A stretch of 64,000 nt of DNA from Hydractinia symbiolongicarpus. Lineage: Eukaryota; Cnidaria; Hydrozoa; Anthoathecata; Hydractiniidae. The notes below the pieces were generated by a model. It worked only from the letters and a program-made list of their open reading frames with translations, was not told the DNA's origin and did not search any database. Positions within the stretch are counted from its first letter, which is position 1. The number at the start of each line of letters is the position of its first letter. Where the stretch lies: NCBI RefSeq assembly GCF_029227915.1, contig NC_079886.1, positions 3,038,001 to 3,102,000 of the forward strand. The letters run 5' to 3'. The translations under genes and the position numbers were made by a program. Below, piece after piece: positions 24,545 to 38,550 of this stretch.

Positions 24545-26905
24545 TTCACCACTAAAACGCATGAGACTTGTAGTTTTCAAAAATGTTTTCATTTTTGATG
24601 AGACGCTGAATAAAAGAAGTTTAATCGCCGGCAAACGAAAACCCGCGATTTCCTGTAAATCCCGGGCTGGGCCCCTATAGTCGAATGTATACAAAGAAAG
24701 TACCCTGTGAGTAAACTGATTTTCAAAACGATTTTTCAAATTATTTTTTCACCACTAAAACGCATGAGACTTGTAGTTTTCAAAAATGTTTTCATTTTTG
24801 ATAAGACGCTGAATAAAAGAAGTTTAATCGCCGGCAAACGAAAACCTGCGATTTCCCGTAAATCCGGTACTAGCCCCGTATAGTCAAAAGTATACAAAGA
24901 AAGTACTCAAGGAGTAAACTCATTTTCCAAACGATTTTTTAAATTATTTTTTCACCACTAAAACGCATGAGACTTGTAGTTTTCCAAAATGTTTTCATTT
25001 TTGATGAGACGCTGAATAAAAGTAGTTTAATCGCCGGCAAACGAAAACCCGCGATTTCCTGTAAATCCCGGGCTTGGCCCGTATAGTCAAATGTATACAA
25101 AGAAAGTACCCAGGGAGTAAATTCATTTCCCGAATAATTTTTTAAATTATTTTTTCACCACTAAAACGCATGAGACTTGTAGTTTTCAAAAATATTTTCA
25201 TTTTTGATGAGACGCTGAATAAAAGAAGTTTAATCGCCGGCAAACGAAAACCCGCTATTTCCCGTAAATCCCGTACTCGGCCCGTATAGTCAAAAGTATA
25301 CAAAGAAAGTACCCAGGGAGTAAACTCATTTCCCGAACGATTTTTTAAATTATTTTTTCACCACTAAAACGCATGAGACTTGTAGTTTTCAAAAGTATTT
25401 TCATTTTTGATGAGACGCTGAATAAAAGAAGTTTAATCGCCGGCAAACGAAAACCCGCTATTTCCCGTAAATCCCGTACTCGGCCCGTATAGTCAAAAGT
25501 ATACAATGAAAGTACCCAGGGAGTAAACTTATTTCCCGAACGATTTTTTAAATTATTTTTTCACCACTAAAACGCATGAGACTTGTAGTTTTCAAAAGTG
25601 TTTTCATTTTTGATGAGACGCTGAATAAAAGAAGTTTAATCGCCGGCAAACGAAAACCTGCGATTTCCTGTAAATCCGGTACTAGCCCCGTATAGTCAAA
25701 AGTATACAAAGAAAGTACTCAAGGAGTAAACTCATTTTCCAAACGATTTTTTAAATTATTTTTTCACCACTAAAACGCATGAGACTTGTAGTTTTCCAAA
25801 ATGTTTTCATTTTTGATGAGACGCTGGATAAAAGAAGTTTAATCGCCGGCAAACGAAAACCCGCGATTTCCTGTAAATCCCGGGCTTGGCCCGTATAGTC
25901 AAATGTATACAAAGAATGTACCCAGGGAGTAAACTTATTTCCCGAACGATTTTTTAAATTATTTTTTCACCACTAAAACGCATGAGACTTGTAGTTTTCA
26001 AAAATATTTTCATTTTTGATGAGACGCTGAATAAAAGAAGTTTAATCGCCGGCAAACGAAAACCCGCGATTTCCCGTATATCCCGGACTCGGCCCGTATA
26101 GTCAAAAGTATACAAAGAAAGTACCCAGGGAGTAAATTCATTTCCCGAATGATTTTTTAAATTATTTTTTCACCACTAAAACGCATGAGACTTGTAGTTT
26201 TCCAAAATGTTTTCATTTTTGATGAGACGCTGAATAAAAGAAGTTTAATCGCTGGCAAACAAAAACCCGCGATTTCCTGTAAATCCCGGGCATGGCCCAT
26301 ATAGTCGAATGTATACAAAGAAAGTACCCTGTGAGTAAACTCATTTTCAGAACGATTTTTTAAATTATTTTTTCAACACAAAAACGCATGAGACTTGTAG
26401 TTTTCAAAAATGTTTTCATTTTTGATAAGACGCTGAATAAAAGAAGTTTAATCGCCGGCAAACGAAAACCCGCGATTTCCCGTAAATCCGGTACTCGGCC
26501 CGTATAGTCAAAAGTATGCAAAGAAAGTACCCAGGGAGTAAATTCATTTCCCGAACGATTTTTTAAATTATTTTTTCACCACTAAAACGAATGAGACTTG
26601 TAGTTTTCAAAAATATTTTCATTTTTGATGAGACGCAGAATAAAAGAAGTTTAATCGCCGGCAAACGAAAACCCGCGATTTCCCGTAAATCCCGTACTCG
26701 GCCCGTATAGTCAAAACTACACAAAAAAAGGACCCAGGGAGTAAACTGATTTCCCGAATGATTTTTTAAATTATTTTTTCACCACTAAAACGAATGAGAC
26801 TTGTAGTTTTCAAAAATATTTTCATTTTTGATGAGACGCTGAATGAAAGAAGTTTAATCGCCGGCAAACGAAAACCCGCGATTTCCCGCAAATCCCGTAC
26901 TCGGC
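24545..26905 (+). repeat. Block duplicated 20 monomers upstream, copy 2
   Basis: This is the partner of 20487-22847. It contains a complete five-monomer module (a)-(e) beginning at 24533, followed by the monomers with 'tttgatgagacgctggat' and the 'caacacaaaaacg' subtype. Private changes include 'acaatgaaagtac' near 25504 and 'gacgcagaataaaag' near 26634. Confidence 0.85.
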
Positions 26906-29900
26906 CCGTATAGACAAAAGTACACAAAAAAAGGACCCAGGGAGAAAACTGATTTCCCGAATGATTTTTTAAATTATTTTTTCACCACTAAAACGCATGA
27001 GTCTTGCAGTTTTCCAAAATGTTTTCATTTTTGATGAGACGCTGAATAAAAGAAGTTTAATCGCCGGCAAAAGAAAACCCGCGATTTCCTGTAAATCCCG
27101 GGCTTGGCCCTATAGTCAAAAGTATACAAAGAAAGTACCCAGGGAGTAAACTCATTTCCCGAACGATTTTTTAAATTATTTTTTCACCACTAAAACGCAT
27201 GACACTTGTAGTTTTCAAAAATATTTTCATTTTTGATGAGACGCTAAATAAAAGAAGTTTAATCGCCGGCAAACGAAAACCCGCGATTTCCCGTAAATCC
27301 CGTACTCGGCCAGTATAGTCAAATGTATATAAAAAAAGTACCCAGGGAGTAAACTCATTTTCCGAACGATTTTTTAAATTATTTTTTCGCCACTATAACG
27401 CCTGAGACTTGTAGTTTTCAAAAATGTTTTCATTTTTGATGAAACGCTAAATTAAAGAAGTTTAATCGCCGGCAAACGAAAACCCGCGATTTTCCGTAAT
27501 TTCCGTACTCCGCCCGCATAGTCAAAAGTATACAAAGAAAGTACCCAGGGAATAAACTCATTTCCCAAACGATTTTATAAATTATTTTTTCACCACTAAA
27601 ACGCATGAGACTTGTAGTTTTCAAAAACATTTTCATTTTTGATGAGACGCTAAATAAAAGAAGTTTAATCGCCGGCAAACGAAAACCCGCGATTTCCCGT
27701 AAATCCCGTACTCGGCCAGTATAGTCGAATGTATATAAAAAAAGTACCCAGGAAGTAAACTTATTTCCCGAACGATATTTAAATTATTTTTTCACCACTA
27801 AAACGCATGAGACTTGTAGTTTTCCAAAATGTTTTCATTTTTGATGAGACGCTGAATAAAAGAAGTTTAATCGCTGACAAACAAAAACCCGCGATTTCCT
27901 GTAAATCCCGGGCATGGCCCATATAGTCGAATGTATACAAAGAAAGTACCCTGTGAGTAAACTCATTTTCAGAACGATTTTTTAAATTATTTTTTCAACA
28001 CAAAAACGCATGAGACTTGTAGTTTTCAAAAATGTTTTCATTTTTGATAAGACGCTGAATAAAAGAAGTTTAATCGCCGGCAAACGAAAACCCGCGATTT
28101 CCCGTAAATCCGGTACTCGGCCCGTATAGTCAAAAGTATGCAAAGAAAGTACCCAGGGAGTAAATTCATTTCCCGAACGATTTTTTAAATTATTTTTTCA
28201 CCACTAAAACGAATGAGACTTGTAGTTTTCAAAAGTATTTTCATTTTTGATGAGACGCTGAATAAAAGAAGTTTAATCGCCGGCAAACGAAAACCCGCGA
28301 TTTCCCGTAAATCCCGTACTCGGCCCGTATAGTCAAAAGTACACAAAAAAAGGACCCAGGGAGTAAACTGATTTCCCGAATGATTTTTTAAATTATTTTT
28401 TCACCACTAATACGAATGAGACTTGTAGTTTTCAAAAATATTTTCATTTTTGATGAGACGCTGAATAAAAGAAGTTTAATCGCCGGCAAACGAAAACCCG
28501 CGATTTCCCGTAAATCCCGTACTCGGCCCGTATAGTCAAAAGTACACAAAAAAAGGACCCAGGGAGTAAACTGATTTCCCGAATGATTTTTTAAATTATT
28601 TTTTCACCACTAAAACGCATGAGACTTGCTGTTTTCCAAAATGTTTTCATTTTTGATGAGACGCTGAATAAAAGAAGTTTAATCGCCGGCAAAGGAAAAC
28701 CCGCGATTTCCTGTAAATCCCGGGCTTGGCCCGTATAGTCAAAAGTATACAAAGAAAAAACCCAGGGAGTAAACTCATTTCCCGAACGATGTTTTAAATT
28801 ATTTTTTCACCACTAAAACGCATGACACTTGTAGTTTTCAAAAATATTTTCATTTTTGATGAGACGCTAAATAAAAGAAGTTTAATCGCCGGCAAACGAA
28901 AACCCGCGATTTCCCGTAAATCCCGTACTCGGCCAGTATAGTCGAATGTATATAAAAAAAGTACCCAGGGAGTAAACTCATTTTCCGAACGATTTTTTAA
29001 ATTATTTTTTCACCACTATAACGCCTGAGACTTGTAGTTTTCAAAAATGTTTTCATTTTTGATGAAACGCTAAATTAAAGAAGTTTAATCGCCGGCAAAC
29101 GAAAACCCGCAATTTCCCGTAATTTCCGTACTCCGCCCGTATAGTCAAAAGTATACAAAGAAAGTACCCAGGGAGTAAACTCATTTCCCAAACGATTTTT
29201 TAAATTATTTTTACACCACTAAAACGCATGAGACTTGTAGTTTTCAAAAACATTTTCATTTTTGATGAGACGCTAAATAAAAGAAGTTTAATCGCCGGCA
29301 AACGAAAACCCGCGATTTCCCGTAAATCCCGTACTCGGCCAGTATAGTCGAATGTATATAAAAAAAGTACCCAGGAAGTAAACTCATTTCCCGAACGATT
29401 TTTTAAAATATTTTTTCACCACTAAAACGCCTGAGACTTGTAGTTTTCAAAAAATTTTTCATTTTTGATGAAACGCTAAATTAAAGAAGTTTAATCGCCG
29501 GCAAACGAAAACCCGCGATTTCCCGTAAATCCCGTACTCGGCCCGTATAGTCAAAAGTATACAAAGAAAGTACCCAGGGAGTAAACTTATTTCCCGAACG
29601 ATTTTTCAAATTATTTTTTCACCACTAAAACGCATGAGACTTGTAGTTTTCAAAAATGTTTTCATTTTTGATGAGACGCTGAATAAAAGAAGTTTAATCG
29701 CCGGCAAACGAAAACCCGCGATTTCCTGTAATCCCGGGCTTGGCCCCTATAGTCAAATGTATACAAAGAAAGTACCCTGTGAGTAAACTGATTTTCAAAA
29801 CGATTTTTCAAATTATTTTTTCACCACTAAAACGCATGAGACTTGTAGTTTTCAAAAATGTTTTCATTTTTGATAAGACGCTGAATAAAAGAAGTTTAAT

Positions 29901-31459
29901 CGCCGGCAAACAAAAACCACGATTTCCCGTAAATCCGGTACTAGCCCCGTATAAACAAAAGTATACAAAGAAAGTACTCAAGGAGTAAACTCATTTTCCA
30001 AACGATTTTTTAAATTATTTTTTCACCACTAAAACGCATGAGACTTGTAGTTTTCCAAAATGTTTTCATTTTTGATGAGACGCTGAATAAAAGAAGTTTA
30101 ATCGCCGGCAAACGAAAACCCGCGATTTCTTGTAAATCCCGGGCTTGGCCCGTATAGTCAAATGTATACAAAGAAAGTACCCAGGGAGTAAACTCATTTC
30201 CCGAACGATTTTTTAAATTATTTTTTCACCACTAAAACGCCTGAGACTTGTAGTTTTCAAAAATATTTTCATTTTTGATGAGACGCTAAATAAAAGAAGT
30301 TTAATCGCCGGCAAACGAAAACCCGCGATTTCCCGTAAATCCCGGACTCGGCCCGTATAGTCAAAAGTATACAAAGAAAGTACCCAGGGAGTAAATTCAT
30401 TTCCCGAATGATTTTTTAAATTATTTTTTCACCACTAAAACGCATGAGACTTGTAGTTTTCCAAAAGGTTTTCATTTTTGATGAGACGCTGAATAAAAGA
30501 AGTTTAATCGCTGGCAAACAAAAACCCGCGATTTCCTGTAAATCCGGGCATGGCCCATATAGTCGAACGTATACAAAGAAAGTACCCAGTGAGTAAACTC
30601 ATTTTCAGAACGATTTTTTAAATTATTTTTTCAACACAAAAACGCATGAGACTTGTAGTTTTCAAAAATGTTTTCATTTTTGATAAAACGCTGAATAAAA
30701 GAAGTTTAATCGCCGGCAAACGAAAACCCGCGATTTCCCGTAAATCCGGTACTCGGCCCGTATAGTCAAAAGTATGCAAAGAAAGTACCCAGGGAGTAAA
30801 TTCATTTCCCGAACGATTTTTTAAATTATTTTTTCACCACTAAAACGAATGAGACTTGTAGTTTTCAAAAATATTTTCATTTTTGATGAGACGCTGAATA
30901 AAAGAAGTTTAATCGCCGGCAAACGAAAACCCGCGATTTCCCGTAAATCCCGTACTCGGCCCGTATAGTCAAAAGTACACAAAAAAAGGACCCAGGGAGT
31001 AAACTGATTTCCCGAATGATTTTTTAAATTATTTTTTCACCACTAAAACGAATGAGACTTGTAGTTTTCAAAAATATTTTCATTTTTGATGAGACGCTGA
31101 ATAAAAGAAGTTTAATTGCCGGCAAACGAAAACCCGCGATTTCCCGTAAATCCCGTACTCGGCCCGTATAGTCAAAAGTACACAAAAAAAGGACCCAGGG
31201 AGTAAACTGATTTCCCGAATGATTTTTTAAATTATTTTTTCACCACTAAAACGCATGAGACTTGCAGTTTTCCAAAATGTTTTCATTTTTGATGAGACGC
31301 TGAATAAAAGAAGTTTAATCGCCGGCAAAGGAAAACCCGCGATTTCCTGTAAATCCCGGGCTTGGCCCGTATAGTCAAAAGTATACAAAGAAAGTACCCA
31401 GGGAGTAAACTCATTTCCCGAACGATTTTTTAAATTATTTTTTCACCACTAAAACGCAT
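26906..31459 (+). repeat. Mixed domain A monomers between major duplications
   Basis: These are satellite monomers with relatives elsewhere in domain A but no single clean tandem period. The 'gagtcttgcag' monomer near 27.0 kb matches the one at 16855 at an offset of 10147, about 50 monomers. 'agaaaaaaccc' at 28754 matches 23886 at about 24 monomers, minus 4 bases. Small private deletions occur, for example 'ggccctatag' near 27107, 'gatatttaaatt' near 27774 and 'ctgtaatcccggg' near 29727. Confidence 0.8.
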
Positions 31460-34040
31460 GACACTTGTAGTTTTCAAAAATATTTTCATTTTTGATGAGA
31501 CGTTGAATAAAAGAAGTTTAATCGCCGGCAAACGAAAACCCGCTATTTCCCGTAAATCCCGTACTCGGCCCGTATAGTCAAAAGTATACAAAGAAAGTAC
31601 CCAGGAAGTAAACTCATTTCCCGAACGATTTTTTAAATTATTTTTTCACCACTAAAACGCATGAGACTTGTAGTTTTCAAAAATGTTTTCATTTTTGATG
31701 AGACGCTGAATAAAAGAAGTTTAATCGCCGGCAAACGAAAACCCGCGATTTCCTGTAAATCCCGGGCTTGGCCCCTATAGTCGAATGTATACAAAGAAAG
31801 TACCCTGTGAGTAAACTGATTTTCAAAACGATTTTTCAAATTATTTTTTCACCACTAAAACGCATGAGACTTGTAGTTTTCAAAAATGTTTTCATTTTTG
31901 ATAAGACGCTGAATAAAAGAAGTTTAATCGCCGGCAAACGAAAACCTGCGATTTCCCGTAAATCCGGTACTAGCCCCGTATAGTCAAAAGTATACAAAGA
32001 AAGTACTCAAGGAGTAAACTCATTTTCCAAACGATTTTTCAAATTATTTTTTCACCACTAAAACGCATGAGACTTGTAGTTTTCAAAAATGTTTTCATTT
32101 TTGATAAGACGCTGAATAAAAGAAGTTTAATCGCCGGCAAACGAAAACCTGCGATTTCCCGTAAATCCGGTACTAGCCCCGTATAGTCAAAAGTATACAA
32201 AGAAAGTACTCAAGGAGTAAACTCATTTTCCAAACGATTTTTTAAATTATTTTTTCACCACTAAAACGCATGAGACTTGTAGTTTTCCAAAATGTTTTCA
32301 TTTTTGATGAGACGCTGAATAAAAGAAGTTTAATCGCCGGCAAACGAAAACCCGCGATTTCCTGTAGATCCCGGGCTTGGCCCGTAAAGTCAAATGTATA
32401 CAAAGAAAGTACCCAGGGAGTAAATTCATTTCCCGAATAATTTTTTAAATTATTTTTTCACCACTAAAACGCATGAGACTTGTAGTTTTCAAAAATATTT
32501 TCATTTTTGATGAGACGCTGAATAAAAGAAGTTTAATCGCCGGCAAACGAAAACCCGCTATTTCCCGTAAATCCCGTACCCGGCCCGTATAGTCAAAAGT
32601 ATACAAAGAAAGTACCCAGGGAGTAAACTCATTTCCCGAACGATTTTTTAAATTATTTTTTCACCACTAAAACGCATGAGACTTGTAGTTTTCAAAAATG
32701 TTTTCATTTTTGATGAGACGCTGAATAAAAGAAGTTTAATCGCCGGCAAACGAAAACCCGCGATTTCCTGTAAATCCCGGGCTTGGCCCCTATAGTCGAA
32801 TGTATACAAAGAAAGTACCCTGTGAGTAAACTGATTTTCAAAACGATTTTTCAAATTATTTTTTCACCACTAAAACGCATGAGACTTGTAGTTTTCAAAA
32901 ATGTTTTCATTTTTGATAAGACGCTGAATAAAAGAAGTTTAATCGCCGGCAAACGAAAACCTGCGATTTCCCGTAAATCCGGTACTAGCCCCGTATAGTC
33001 AAAAGTATACAAAGAAAGTACTCAAGGAGTAAACTCATTTTCCAAACGATTTTTTAAATTATTTTTTCACCACTAAAACGCATGAGACTTGTAGTTTTCC
33101 AAAATGTTTTCATTTTTGATGAGACGCTGAATAAAAGAAGTTTAATCGCCGGCAAACGAAAACCCGCGATTTCCTGTAGATCCCGGGCTTGGCCCGTATA
33201 GTCAAATGTATACAAAGAAAGTACCCAGGGAGTAAATTCATTTCCCGAATAATTTTTTAAATTATTTTTTCACCACTAAAACGCATGAGACTTGTAGTTT
33301 TCAAAAATATTTTCATTTTTGATGAGACGCTGAATAAAAGAAGTTTAATCGCCGGCAAACGAAAACCCACTATTTCCCGTAAATCCCGTACCCGGCCCGT
33401 ATAGTCAAAAGTATACAAAGAAAGTACCCAGGGAGTAAACTCATTTCCCGAACGATTTTTTAAATTATTTTTTCACCACTAAAACGCATGAGACTTGTAG
33501 TTTTCAAAAATATTTTCATTTTTGATGAGACGCTGAATAAAAGAAGTTTAATCGCCGGCAAACGAAAACCCGCTATTTCCCGTAAGTCCCGTACTCGGCC
33601 CGTATAGTCAAAAGTATACAAAGAAAGTACCCAGGGAGTATACTTATTTCCCAAACGATTTTTTAAATTATTTTTTCACCACTAAAACGCATGAGACTTG
33701 TAGTTTTCAAAAATGTTTTCATTTTTGATGAGACGCTGAATAAAAGAAGTTTAATCGCCGGCAAACGAAAACCCGCGATTTCCTGTAAATCCCGGGCTTG
33801 GCCCCTATAGTCAAATGTATACAAAGAAAGTACCCTGTGAGTAAACTGATTTTCAAAACGATTTTTCAAATTATTTTTTCACCACTAAAACGCATGAGAC
33901 TTGTAGTTTTCAAAAATGTTTTCATTTTTGATAAGACGCTGAATAAAAGAAGTTTAATCGCCGGCAAACGAAAACCTGCGATTTCCCGTAAATCCGGTAC
34001 TAGCCCCGTATAGTCAAAAGTATACAAAGAAAGTACTCAA
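31460..34040 (+). repeat. Five-monomer modules in tandem (1015-bp spacing, three starts)
   Basis: Module monomer (a) begins at 31633, 32648 and 33663, spaced by exactly 1015 = 5 x 203. The second period (32648-33662) has the canonical order (a)-(e). The first period instead carries two (b)-type monomers in a row (around 31.82 and 32.03 kb) and no (e), keeping five units by a different composition. The third period is cut off after (b) by the change to domain B at about 34.04 kb. Confidence 0.87.
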
Positions 34041-34889
34041 GGAGTAAACTCATTTTCCAAACGATTTTTTAAATTATTTTTTCACCACTAAAACGCATGA
34101 GACTTGTAGTTTTCCAAAATGTTTTTATTTTTGATGAGACGCTGAATAAAAGAAGTTTAATCGCTGGCAAACAAAAACCCGCGATTTCCTGTAAATCCCG
34201 GGCATGGCCCATATAGTCGAATGTATACAAAGAAAGTACCCTGTGAGTAAACTCATTTTCAGAACGATTTTTTAAATTATTTTTTCAACACAAAAACGCA
34301 TGAGACTTGTAGTTTTCAAAAATGTTTTCATTTTTGATAAGACGCTGAATAAAAGAAGTTTAATCGCCGGCAAACGAAAACCCGCGATTTCCCGTAAATC
34401 CAGTACTCGGCCCGTATAGTCAAAAGTATGCAAAGAAAGTACCCAGAGAGTAAATTCATTTCCCGAACGATTTTTTAAATTATTTTTTCACCACTAAAAC
34501 GAATGAGACTTGTAGTTTTCAAAAATATTTTCATTTTTGATGAGACGCTGAATAAAAGAAGTTTAATCGCCGGCAAACGAAAACCCGCGATTTCCCGTAA
34601 ATCCCGTACTCGGCCCGTATAGTCAAAAGTACACAAAAAAAGGACCCAGGGAGTAAACTGATTTCCCGAATGATTTTTTAAATTATTTTTTCACCACTAA
34701 AACGAATGAGACTTGTAGTTTTCAAAAATATTTTCATTTTTGATGAGACGCTGAATAAAATAAGTTTAATCGCCGGCAAACGAAAACCCGCGATTTCCTG
34801 TAAATCCCGGGCATGGCCCATATAGTCGAATGTATACAAAGAAAGTACCCTGTGAGTAAACTCATTTTCAGAACGATTTTTTAAATTAT

Positions 34890-37800
34890 TTTTTCAACAA
34901 AAAACGCATGAGACTTGTAGTTTTCAAAAATGTTTTCATTTTTGATAAGACGCTGAATAAAAGAAGTTTAATCGCCGGCAAACGAAAACCCGCGATTTCC
35001 CGTAAATCCGGTACTCGGCCCGTATAGTCAAAAGTATGCAAAGAAAGTACCCAGGGAGTAAATTCATTTCCCGAACGATTTTTTAAATTATTTTTTCACC
35101 ACTAAAACGAATGAGACTTGTAGTTATCAAAAATGTTTTCATTTTTTATGAGATGCAGAATAAAAGAAGTTTAATCGCCGGCAAACGAAAACCCGCCATT
35201 TCCTGTAAATCCCGGGCTTTGCCCCTATAGTCAAATGTATACAAAGAAAGTACCCTGTGAGTAAACTCATTTTCAGAACGATTTTTTAAATTATTTTTTA
35301 ACCACTAAAACGGATGAGACTTGTAGTTTTCAAAAATGTTTTCATTTTTGATGAGACGCTGAATAAAAGAAGTTTAATCGCCGGCAAACGAAAACCCGCG
35401 ATTTCCTGTAAATCCCGGGCTTGGCCCGTATAGTCAAATGTATACAAAGAAAGTACCCAGGAAGTAAACTCATTTCCCGAACGATTTTTTAAATTATTTT
35501 TTCACCACTAAAACGCATGAGACTTGTAGTTTTCAAAAATATTTTCATTTTTGATGAGACGCTAAATAAAAGAAGTTTAATCGCCGGCAAACGAAAACCC
35601 GCGATTTCCCGTATATCCCGGACTCGGCCCGTATAGTCAAAAGTTTACAAAGAAAGTACCCAGGGAGTAAATTCATTTCCCGAATGATTTTTTAAATTAT
35701 TTTTTCACCACTAAAACGCATGAGACTTGTAGTTTTCCAAAATGTTTTCATTTTTGATGAGACGCTGAATAAAAGAAGTTTAATCGCTGGCAAACAAAAA
35801 ACCGCGATTTCCTGTAAATCCCGGGCATGGCCCATATAGTCGAATGTATACAAAGAAAGTACCCTGTGAGTAAACTCATTTTCAGAACGATTTTTTAAAT
35901 TATTTTTTCAACACAAAAACGCATGAGACTTGTAGTTTTCAAAAATGTTTTCATTCTTGGTAAGACGCTGAATAAAAGAAGTTTAATCGCCGGCAAACGA
36001 AAACCCGCGATTTCCCGTAAATCCGGTACTCGGCCCGTATAGTCAAAAGTATGCAAAGAAAGTACCCAGGGAGTAAATTCATTTCCCGAACGATTTTTTA
36101 AATTATTTTTTCACCACTAAAACGAATGAGACTTGTAGTTTTCAAAAATATTTTCATTTTTGATGAGACGCTGAATAAAAGAAGTTTAATCGCCGGCAAA
36201 CGAAAACCCGCGATTTCCCGTAAATCCCGTACTCGGCCCGTATAGTCAAAAGTACACAAAAAAGGACCCAGGGAGTAAACTGATTTCCCGAATGATTTTT
36301 TAAATTATTTTTTCACCACTAAAACGAATGAAACTTGTAGTTTTCAAAAATATTTTCATTTTTGATGAGACGCTGAATAAAAGAAGTTTAATCGCCGGCA
36401 AACAAAAACCCGCGATTTCCTGTAAATCCCGGGCTTGGCCCGTATAGTCAAAAGTATACAAAGAAAGTACCCAGGGAGTAAACTCATTTCCCGAACGATT
36501 TTTTAAATTATTTTTTCACCACTAAAACGCATGACACTTGTAGTTTTCAAAAATATTTTCATTTTTGATGAGACGCTAAATAAAAGAAGTTTAATCGCCG
36601 GCAAACGAAAACCCGCGATTTCCCGTAAATCCCGTACTCGGCCAATATAGTCGAATGTATATAAAAAAAGTACCCAGGGAGTAAACTCATTTTCCGAACG
36701 ATTTTTTAAATTATTTTTTCACCACTATAACGCCTGAGACTTGTAGTTTTCAAAAATGTTTTCATTTTTGATGAAACGCTAAATTAAAGAAGTTTAATCG
36801 CCGGCAAACGAAAACCCGCGATTTCCCGTAATTTCCGTACTCCGCCCGTATAGTCAAAAGTATACAAAGAAAGTACCCAGGGAGTAAACTCATTTCCCAA
36901 ACGATTTTTTAAATTATTTTTTCAACAAAAAACGCATGAGACTTGTAGTTTTCAAAAATGTTTTCATTTTTGATAAGACGCTGAATAAAAGAAGTTTAAT
37001 CGCCGGCAAACGAAAACCCGCGATTTCCCGTAAATCCGGTACTCGGCCCGTATAGTCAAAAGTATGCAAAGAAAGTACCCAGGGAGTAAATTCATTTCCC
37101 GAACGATTTTTTAAATTATTTTTTCACCACTAAAACGAATGAGACTTGTAGTTATCAAAAATGTTTTCATTTTTGATGAGATGCAGAATAAAAGAAGTTT
37201 AATCGCCGGCAAACGAAAACCCGCCATTTCCTGTAAATCCCGGGCTTTGCCCCTATAGTCAAATGTATACAAAGAAAGTACCCTGTGAGTAAACTCATTT
37301 TCAGAACGATTTTTTAAATTATTTTTTAACCACTAAAACGGATGAGACTTGTAGTTTTCAAAAATGTTTTCATTTTTGATGAGACGCTGAATAAAAGAAG
37401 TTTAATCGCCGGCAAACGAAAACCCGCGATTTCCTGTAAATCCCGGGCTTGGCCCGTATAGTCAAATGTATACAAAGAAAGTACCCAGGAAGTAAACTCA
37501 TTTCCCGAACGATTTTTTAAATTATTTTTTCACCACTAAAACGCATGAGACTTGTAGTTTTCAAAAATATTTTCATTTTTGATGAGACGCTAAATAAAAG
37601 AAGTTTAATAGCCGGCAAACGAAAACCCGCGATTTCCCGTAAATCCGGTACTCGGCCCGTATAGTCAAAAGTATGCAAAGAAAGTACCCAGGGAGTAAAT
37701 TCATTTCCCGAACGATTTTTTAAATTATTTTTTCACCACTAAAACGAATGAGACTTGTAGTTTTCAAAAATATTTTCATTTTTGATGAGACGCTGAATAA

Positions 37801-38550
37801 AAGAAGTTTAATCGCCGGCAAACGAAAACCCGCGATTTCCCGTAAATCCCGTACTCGGCCCGTATAGTCAAAAGTACACAAAAAAAGGACCCAGGGAGTA
37901 AACTGATTTCCCGAATGATTTTTTAAATTATTTTTTCACCACTAAAACGAATGAAACTTGTAGTTTTCAAAAATATTTTCATTTTTGATGAGACGCTTAA
38001 TAAAAGAAGTTTAATCGCCGGCAAACAAAAACCCGCGATTTCCTGTAAATCCCGGGCTTGGCCCGTATAGTCAAAAGTATACAAAGAAAGTACCCAGGGA
38101 GTAAACTCATTTCCCGAACGATTTTTTAAATTATTTTTTCACCACTAAAACGCATGACACTTGTAGTTTTCAAAAATATTTTCATTTTTGATGAGACGCT
38201 AAATAAAAGAAGTTTAATCGCCGGCAAACGAAAACCCGCGATTTCCCGTAAATCCCGTACTCGGCCAATATAGTCGAATGTATATAAAAAAAGTACCCAG
38301 GGAGTAAACTCATTTTCCGAACGATTTTTTAAATTATTTTTTCACCACTATAACGCCTGAGACTTGTAGTTTTCAAAAATGTTTTCATTTTTGATGAAAC
38401 GCTAAATTAAAGAAGTTTAATCACCGGCAAACGAAAACCCGCGATTTCCCGTAATTTCCGTACTCCGCCCGTATAGTCAAAAGTATACAAAGAAAGTACC
38501 CAGGGAGTAAACTCATTTCCCAAACGATTTTTTAAATTATTTTTTCACCA
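34890..38550 (+). repeat. Interlaced ten- and eight-monomer duplications
   Basis: Bases ~34890-35610 match ~36918-37638 at an offset of 2028 (10 x 203 minus 2). Markers are 'ttcaacaaaaaacg' and 'tagttatcaaaaatg' (35121 and 37149) with 'gagatgcagaat'. Immediately after, ~36025-36900 match ~37647-38525 at an offset of 1622-1623 (8 x 203), marked by 'aatgaaacttgtag' at 36327 and 37950. The one-base change in offset comes from an A-run length difference ('acacaaaaaagg' against 'acacaaaaaaagg'). Confidence 0.85.

Larger units (their letters stand above)
1..34040 (+). repeat. Array domain A: 'gattttcaaaacg' / 'tactagcccc' subtypes
   Basis: The subtype with 'tgattttcaaaacgattttt' appears near 3868, 5287, 7926, 9898, 12740, 13755, 19035, 20659, 24717, 29789, 31817, 32832 and 33847, and I did not see it afterwards. 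The usual partner 'tactagcccc' is also confined here. Most duplication blocks over 1.4 kb with little or no difference between copies lie in this domain, so it appears the most recently homogenised part of the window. Confidence 0.8.
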
